The notes under the pieces are model-generated. The model saw nothing but the letters and a program-made list of their open reading frames with translations. It was not told the origin of the DNA and did not search any database. A stretch of DNA of 64,000 nucleotides from Trichostrongylus colubriformis (lineage: Eukaryota > Nematoda > Chromadorea > Rhabditida > Trichostrongylidae), in the NCBI GenBank assembly GCA_963978905.1, contig OZ022260.1, positions 2,469,725-2,533,724 of the forward strand, given 5' to 3'. A program made the position numbers and the translations under genes. Of the stretch, positions 50,901 to 59,900 are shown piece after piece (position 1 is the first letter of the stretch; each line of letters opens with the position of its first letter).

Positions 50901-53900
50901 GACGGCTTTTACTCTGAAGCTCCGCTCACCCGGCCCAGAATTCGGGGAGCTGTATCATGGCCGAATTCTCACTTTTTTGCTTGCAACTTGGCATGCGCCC
51001 CTCATCAGCCAAATACAGCATAAATATATGGGTAGCAGAGAAACTCATTTTTCCGAAGAAGATTCCTTTAATTGGATTCCAGTTAACAAGGTACTCTGCT
51101 CACTATTCTGAATAGGATCTTCGTCAAGCGACCATCCGCCCTGCACACACGTCGCCCAGAATTCCGCATATCTGCCTCCTCTAGGCCCACAAAGTAAACG
51201 AAGTATTTCGTTGTGCCTAAATGTCGGTATAATACCTCTCTCCTATTCAAAGTTTTGTCGTCTTGAATATTCGCATCCGACAGTGTGGCAATTTTTGACA
51301 ATACCTGTAGTAAGGCTTCTTATCCACTGTGATCCAGTGTTTTTCAAGTTTAAGCTGTTCCGAGGCACACGTCTTCCCTGATGCGATGTAAAAATGTATA
51401 CTTTATCTTATCAAAAATCTGCTTCAATAGTACCACTTACAGATGCATGAAATATTCTGTATGAGGAAGCTACTGTCCACATCTGATTGTCCAATATAAA
51501 GCTCCTTTCCAGGGGGACATTCACAAGTATAGCCGCCCACAAGGTTAACACATGTCGCATCAGCATCGCAGAGATCAAAAAGACGTGCGCATTCGTCAAT
51601 GTCTGAAAAAAATAACTGCGAAATTCTCAGGTGTGCGTGGATTAGATCCCAGAGATATAGCAAGTGTGAAATCGATGTACTGATAGTCTCTCAGGATGAA
51701 AGGACTACTCACCTTCGCAGGTGTGAAGACCATCTGTGGAATGCATTTCATATCCCGGATCACAATCGCACGTATAGCCGGGATTCAGTTTGACGACGTG
51801 CCCGTTTTGGCAAGCGTTTTTGGGAACTGGATTTTCTGCAGTGGGTAATTTTTCGCATATTATGAAATGGGAAAGATAATGGTTCATCATGGGAATAAAT
51901 TCCGTTCCCTTTTATGGTGACTTAGAACTCTTTTTGATTGAATAGCTCTCCTAGTTTACATCAAATGACATGAACAAGGTTTCTCTACATAAATATGAAT
52001 TCTAGCAAATGATTATAAGTTCAGGATGTCGCCGAGTGGTATACCATAACCACCACTGTGTCGCCACTTCAGACGCGACATAATATTTGGAAGTAGAGAA
52101 AAGCATTTTAAGACAGCCGGGATTTGGGATGGCCTAAGCCGGAATTAAAATGACCTAATCCTCCTGTTGCGATGAGTATTACTTAAATTTGAGCTTCCAG
52201 TCCTGATCCCAGGTGGGCCACCATGCTAATCTGCGACTTACAGCATTGTTAACAGAAATTTTGATATTTCAGGAACGGCAATCTTTGCAATAGAGAAGTT
52301 CATTAATTCTCTGAGACTATTCAATACGTTATAGTTAAGACGCACCTGTGCAGGTAGCATTGTAGGACGACCAAATGCCTCTTGAGCAACGAGGCACTGT
52401 GTTGACAGTGAAACCATCCGAACAGATCACTATCGCATTCTCACCGTCTTTATAGAAATCCTTCTCGAAATGACCGTATTGCACCGGATATGATCGACAA
52501 ATCGGTACTGTAAATAGCCTGGTAATCAAATGGAATGGATTCGGTGCAACGCCGAAGCTCAAGAAAAAGCTTACTCTTGAATGCGAAGTTGTAATCCCAC
52601 CAACGATAGGAGGTACCGTGTTCATCCATGGCACATACTCGGAATGGGTTTGTTGGCAGCGACCATTCAGGAGCAACGTACTTTGCATGGGAGAGCGGTT
52701 CAAGTGATGGATTTCCTTCGAGAATCGCGCCAGAGTGTGTTTTCTCCGCTGTCGGACACGTTTGATCTAAAATATGTTTCGTGTTTGCGTAGATTCAGTC
52801 ATCAATAACTATGTTTTGTGCAAACGAGGTGTGCCTGAAATGAAAAAAAAGTGTAGAAATCGACCTGTACAGGCTGGCAGCGGAGTCCATTTACCATTCA
52901 TGCAAGTGGTCATCGAGGTACGTCCGGGTAACCGGCCAAAATCGCATCCATAGTACAGCACAGTGCCATTGAGGTAGAGGTCTTTTTTACGGGATGAGCT
53001 CACATTCAATACATAGCCATTATGGATAATAGGAAGAGGGCAGAAAACCACTTCACTGTCTGGAATTTTTCACGATTTATGTAGGCCTTTTTGATCTGAT
53101 GTTCGCGAATCTCAACAGAATTTTTGTTTAGACATCCCATATCCCGTACTTGGTGATCGAACTAAACGGATTCGACCACCATCCACCTGGGCATGCTCCA
53201 CCCACTGGCGTAAATAAGCCCTAAGCAGCTGAGCGGTTGAGGGTGTGTACCCTTATGTCAGGATTTCGCACCGCGACATTTTGCAAGCGGAGTGAATCGG
53301 ACGAGCAGAAGTCGCCGTGTTGTTGGGTTCAAGGCGATTACAGGTCAACAGTGTTTGGCACCCCTTGCTTCATCGTGTAATCGCTCTAAGATTCAACTAT
53401 AGCAGTCCGCATAGCTCGCACACACCGTGTCGCACCCCGCTCGTCGTGGTGCGAAATCCTGACACAAGGGTATACACCCAGCAGCTAATTTCAATGATAA
53501 AGAAATTTTGACTCTATATGATGAGGAACTGCCTCTCATATTTAGTCCATCTGTTGCTCTTCGCTTATTTCTACAACTGTACCTTTCCCCCTCTCATCAA
53601 CATGCAGCTTCGTGTTCTTTTTTTGTTTTTGTTTCTTTTTCCTCATCTTTTCGCGTTGTTTTTGTGCAGTAATGTTGCCGTCATGGCCAAATCACTTGCG
53701 GTCTCTATGTTTGATGATGGTCTGGGCGATGTTATGGCCCTTGCATGAGTTACCTCATGTAATTCTACTTTATATAATCGGCTAGGTGTGTCTGTTGGTG
53801 TGTGTGTTTGTGTGTACACTCCAGTTCCCGAAGGCTGGCAGGGCGTGGCCTACTGACTTGAGTGAGAGTGTGTGGCGGGGTAAGAGAGATCGATACACGT

Positions 53901-56900
53901 TCATCCAAGTGCGTAGGCATCGCCCTGCCAGCCGTCGGGAAATGGACTGTATGTCTGTTTGACCGGAAATCCATACCTCGCGTCGCAGCAAAAGTAGGAT
54001 CCTGGATTTTAGATATGATATAGGGGTGATAAGGGGATCTTAACGGTGGTGGACCGAAAGTGATAGCAGGTGATAAGAGCTGATAAGGGGTCTCGAAAGG
54101 CTAGTACCGCCAAATTCGTTAGATTTTTGGGTCGATCCTAGAGCACCGACATTCAGAGGTGCTGTAGGGGGTGGGACGTGCACATCAATGGTGGGTGTTC
54201 CGAATCGATAACGGTTGATAAGGGCCAATGTGAAGCCTCGGAAGGCAAATGTCGCCGAATCTGTTTCGCATTTCGGGTCGATCCTAGAGCGCCGACACTC
54301 AGTGTTTTGAGAGGTGGGACGGGCACATCAATGGTGGGTGATCCAAATCGATAACGGCTGGTAAGATTTGATAAGGAGCGCCATAAGGTTGATGTCGCTA
54401 AGTCCGTTTCGCTCTTCTGGCCAACAGAGGAATGTTCACACTTAAGTATCACAGGGTATGGGGAGCTTGATAATGACTTTTCGAAACTGACTAAGGCTCA
54501 CGGGGCTGATAAGAGCCATTAGGATATGAGGAAGGGATGAAACACGGTACACTGCTTACTATTACTATACGACTGCTGTTGTAAATGCGTTTGATGCTCA
54601 GTAATATTAGGTGAACATATTTTATTGCCGCCGCCGAATTGCCTAGCGTTCCAAATAATCGTGCATGTCTTTTGATACTGCGATCCACATGAATGATTAA
54701 AACACGATCTGCATTTGTGATAGCGAAGGAAGCAATGCATTCCTTCATGCGGTGCCAGCAACAATATTGGCTATCGACCGCTAGACTATGTAAAATTCCA
54801 AATAGTGGTGCATGTTTACAAAAACGACAAGCATCGATAACTGGCATACGAATCTACCACCTATATGGAGGATGCTCAGCAAAAAGTCAACATCGACCGT
54901 TCCCCCATTCCATAATTCTATGAGTTAGGTAGATAGTAATTCGAGCAGTACTGTGCGATAGCCGAGCTGGTAAATATATAAAGATATAAAGTCGAGGTAC
55001 CTTGACAAATAGGCGGTTGGGCTGACCATTCACCCCCGATGAGGCACTGAGCCGTTGAAGAGCCTTTTGGATGAAGATTGCCATCGGCACAAGAGAACTG
55101 AATAACACTACCTAGTTGTCGTCCTGTGGGCGTGATCGCTCGCACCCCCGGCGATTCTTGTGGAGGTGGACAATCTGAAATATTCGTCTTTCTGCGGACT
55201 TTTGCCACAGTGTTTTTGATCATTTCTATCATATAGCTGCTTCATACTCGACGAGGTGATCACCACAAGCGAAGCTATCGCAGCGGTTACCGAGTATAAA
55301 TGCAGCTTCATCGGTGAAAGGCACAATAACGAAAAGGCATATGAATAGAAAAACTTCAAGCTTATAAGTAGTCAACCTTTGGAGAATTTCAGTGATAACT
55401 GGAAGCCAGCGCTCCGTTTCGTGATCAACACATGAAGGGGTCCATGTAGATCATGAGCTCGAAAGGTGGAAGGTGAGCCCACACGTGTGACAACACCGTC
55501 TTTGATGATCTGAAGATCATACTGTCTATATAGGGACGAAAAAAGTGCGCTCTAATCACACTCACCGTGATCGCATCCCGGTTCGATAGAATCCCAGCAA
55601 CGGTCAGGGTGTGAGGCAGAAATCTTTTCGTTGAATGAATTGCAAGTCTCAAGGTGTGCGAGGCGCAACAACCATTCTTCGACGGGAACCAGTCAAAAGT
55701 GAATTCGTCAAGATTCAATGGTAACTCCAGTGGCTCTGCCAAAAAAAGTTCTTTAAGAAGCGCAAGTGCCACAGTTGCTCTTACGAACGAAGTCTTCCAA
55801 CCTATCCCGATGTAGCGATATGTGATGGTCAGAGCAGTATGGCGCTCAGAGAGCCATGCGTTCCGAACTTCCATACGGACGCTACTCGAAGGTATTACAA
55901 GGATCTGAGTAATTGGTGCATTTTCGATTCTGTGCATCACATTATCGAAGAATGCGATGGCAGTTGTACGCTCACCGATGGACGATGGATGTATCTGAAA
56001 TGCGTAGGTGTTAGGTGGCAGGAATGTGTGCACTTGTGACGGATTTTCGCGCGGCCGCACGCGACGAGGGGCTCGGCGGGTGCGAGTACCAGTGACAGGG
56101 TATGGCACCCTTTAAGCGAGGCAGTGTGGTATGGGTGGAGGGAGCAGGGTGGCATGGGTGCAGGAGGCAGTGTGGCGGGTGGCAGCGCGGAGTGACGCAG
56201 CCACGCTCTGCCGTGCTCCCAAGGGCAATCGAATCGGCAAGTCGTACTGATGGCGTAGCCGAGCAACTTTCCGTCATAAGTGAACACACCCAGGTGGCAG
56301 AGAGAGAGACCAAATGACAGCTACACCAGCAAAGGGATGTACGCGACAGTGAGCGAAATCTGGTGGCCGTAGGTGGCGTTGCTTGGTTTTTTTAAAATGG
56401 AACTAAGGAGCCTTTGCTCACGTCGCTGACTTCTAAATCTGACCACTGACCTCCAGTAATATGGAGGATGACCGATCAGGGCTCTGTATGATGTAAACGC
56501 AGTCGTAATTTTCACGCCAAGACTCGTAGGTGATTCCGTTGGCGCCCACGCGGCAAACGTTCGCAGGATCTGAATGATACCGTTCATACATGGGCTAATG
56601 GTATAAACAGATCTGTTGTGAGGCGAGTCGAGGCGGCCGTACGCGAGGATCAGAACAAGCGCAGTAGAAAAAAGCGTTCAATGCTATGAATGACGTGAAA
56701 TGGCAAGTGGATCAAAGGATATAGTGGAAAGTGTTTCTGGTTCCGAGCGCATACATAAGTGAGAGCAACAGAATATACCTAAATGGCAAAAGATATGGCT
56801 TCGGCCACAAAGAGCATCAGGCTGAGCGAGAACAAGCGAGATCAAACGACAACAGGATCAAGTTTATGTTTTCATACGACAGTCAACGACACAAGCATGT

Positions 56901-59900
56901 AAATAAAGACTTGGTACGAGGTATGCACGGCTGGGAGATATAAGGCGGCTATCATACTCTGCGGCATCGGCCCCGTGAGGGGCGCGCGCTCTAGATAATG
57001 TTCAACCGGACCATAAACAGTATGATGATCGTGGTGAAAGCCTGCGTGAGACATGCCACAATTTGGCACTATGTAAGATCCTCACCACAATTCAGATCTA
57101 GCCGAGAAAGCGCAGGCTCTCTCCATGATCTAAATACTCTAGTATGGTCTATATACTACAGTATGATGGTCCGCTATAACGATGAATGAGTGCCACCATT
57201 ACTGGCGACGCGCAACCATTTACCGTTGTCGGCGCCAGTGCCGCAAAGTATGAATGGTCTATCCGCGAGAGCGCGAGATTATTCCTTACACGACAGAGTA
57301 TGACTTTCACCTCTGCTATAATAGTGCAGCCGGAATCCTTTTCCTGTGCCATTCTCACCGCTGCTGAATCTCAGATGAACTTGGCTCGAATTAGAGATGT
57401 ATGACAGAGGATAAGGGCTGCTTCCGAGCGAAAGTTTGTCGCCTTCTTGATCTCCTTCAAGCCAAAGTGTATCAGCGGCCGTCAAAGCAACGTACTCCAC
57501 CTTAACACTTTAGAACTGAAAAAAATCGATGAGCCATCGATTTGTGGAACACCTACGTTAAAGACAAGGATCTGCCCAGGTTGAGCGCGGATATACCAGT
57601 GGCATGTGGTTCGTTCAGAATAATTCCGTGGATAATTCGGGGAGGTGATTGTACCTTCGGGAAGGGTAAGTACAGTGTTTTGGCAGTTGTTCTGGGAAGA
57701 CTGCGAGTATTTTCGGTCCTCCTGAAAGCTCACCATTTAAAAGAAACCCCACTGAAATGGACCGGTTTCGCAGAAAAATGTCGATCACCTGTTCAACATT
57801 CGACAGCTTGCTAATCACTGGCGTCCTTTCATCGGACCCGTCGGCACAGTCGACGATACCGTCATTAACCGCGTTTCTGGGGATACAACGAGTACTGTCA
57901 CGGCAGCGGAACTCATCTGAATAGGTGGCTGAATCCTCAGCTGATCGATTGATAACTTATCAAACAGAATGGACCTCCCATGCAAGCGAAGGTTTCACAC
58001 AGTACTGGCAATCGTTCAACGCAGTCAAGGAGACGCCAACCAGCTGTCGCTTCTGATCGTAGATCGAGCGCTACGCATTTGGTGCGAAGGTTAGTCGACA
58101 GGTGCGGTTCATCTATAGCCCACAAGGGATTGTAGATGGTGGTGCTCGCGAGCTCTTGTGAGATTTCCAATTTATTTCGATCTTCTGATGCATTTAAACC
58201 TGAAATTGCCTATAAAGTAAAAAGCTTAGAGCCTCGATCAATATACGCAGACGTTCTAATGGGTTTTTTTAGAAGTTCTGCACCCAGTCGAAATTATTAA
58301 GGTAATTCCTATATGCGAATCTTTTCCCTAGTACCAATCCATTCCCGGGAAAGCGAACCTTTCAAAGACAGGCTGGGTAAGGCCGCGGTTATACTTTGCA
58401 GTGCCGGCGGCAGGGCATGGCTGCGTGTCTCTGCGTCTTCGCCTTGCCACCCTGCCTCGCTGCCTGCGTGATCTCTGCACCTCCCCTGTGCCACTCTCCC
58501 TCGCTGCCTGTGAACGGAGCCACGCCCTGCCGGCGGTGAGTATGACCGCGGCTTTAGGGAACGAATGCGTTGCATTGAACCAACTGTTGTTCACGCAGAA
58601 AAAAAGCGCTACTGCAGTCACTTGTGCCTTAGCGATTCGCATGACGCCCTTCTTCCGTCACCGCGCCCCGTTTTAGTGTCTATTGTCTCTCCTCTTTTCT
58701 CTCTTCGTCTCAGCTTTCGTTATTTTCCCCTCAAGCTCCACTGCGGTCTCGCTCACCCCTTTGAAACATCTGCTGAATTGATGAAGGGGGAGTCTATGTT
58801 AGGCGAGTTCCTTCAGAGTTTGTTCCATCTCTTCTTCACTGGTGGACGGGTATGCGACAGGACGCTCGAATAGCATCAGGTCACACTAACGCATGGTTAC
58901 TCTCCTTATCGTGCGCGACCCACAGTGGGATCAGCAAGGCGTCTGCGGCGCGCTGCGCCTCAGTTCGAGCGCCCTGTCGCACTTCCTTGCCGATCCTCCG
59001 AGCAAAATTTTGTCGGGCATGTTATTAAAAATCATCATGTCCACTGTTTTAGAAGTATTTGCCGCAAGTGCCAGTAGCAGCACAACATTTCTTGCAGCCT
59101 CTTTCTTTCCTCGTAGCTCGGATGTATTTGACTCTGCTACAAAAAGTCCTCCTTCGGTCTCAAAAGGCTAAAATATTGCGAGCAGATAAGAATTAAGCAA
59201 ATCATGCCGATTGGTAGCGTTTTTTTGGAAGAAATTCTTCATACCTGTCCAGTAAATAGTCGGTGGTACCGCTGCTAAAAGAGATCGAGCGATTAGCCAA
59301 TTCTGAAGCGTTGTCCCATGACTGTGACCAAATCTGTAAGTACTTCAGCTTAAGTATCTTGATTTGAACAAAGTGATCCTTGACTGGATATGGTCAGATC
59401 TGGAGTATGAACGGAACGCGCACGACGGTCACACACCGAGTCTGACATTATCGAAATTCTTTGTAGAGGGGTGGCGTGTGTTGCTCGCTACTTATCGGTG
59501 AAGTCCCCTTATAGCGCAGAGGAGGAGCTGATGCGGCATCGCGAAGGCGCAGAACGGCTGCTTCCATCGCCTGCCGTCAGTCAACTCATACGCTCTGTGT
59601 GTTCACGGACTTCAAAAGGATCTGTATGGAGTGGAGTGAGCGAAAAATTTGCGTGGTTGCGTCTAGCGTGCCGCGGGATAGGGGCGAGCTAGGGGCACTG
59701 TATTGGGTGATTCCCGACGCGATGGCGGTCGGCTTCGTTTTGAAGTAATCAATTCGGGACCAAGTGATACGCCTTCTTAGCTGGTCTGATGACATACATT
59801 CATAATGACTGCATTACGGCACCACATGTATGTCTTCATCAAGAGCAGTGACTCGTCGATATTATCGCTCGCCTCTACTGAGTATAGATGCTGTATGAGT

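Noticed and set aside
55425..56108. A 227-codon uninterrupted minus-strand frame
   Set aside because: It is not one exon: it runs through gene A exons 8 and 9, an intron between them and part of a GC-rich repeat. Phase and CUB homology place the real exon edges inside it.
59808..59868. Possible extra phase 1-1 exon of gene A in the lectin intron (minus strand, after a CTCAG)
   Set aside because: It can be spliced in phase, but exon 2 joins exon 3 directly with a better lectin consensus, and the sequence resembles the 'CATACTCGGCGA' short-repeat family.
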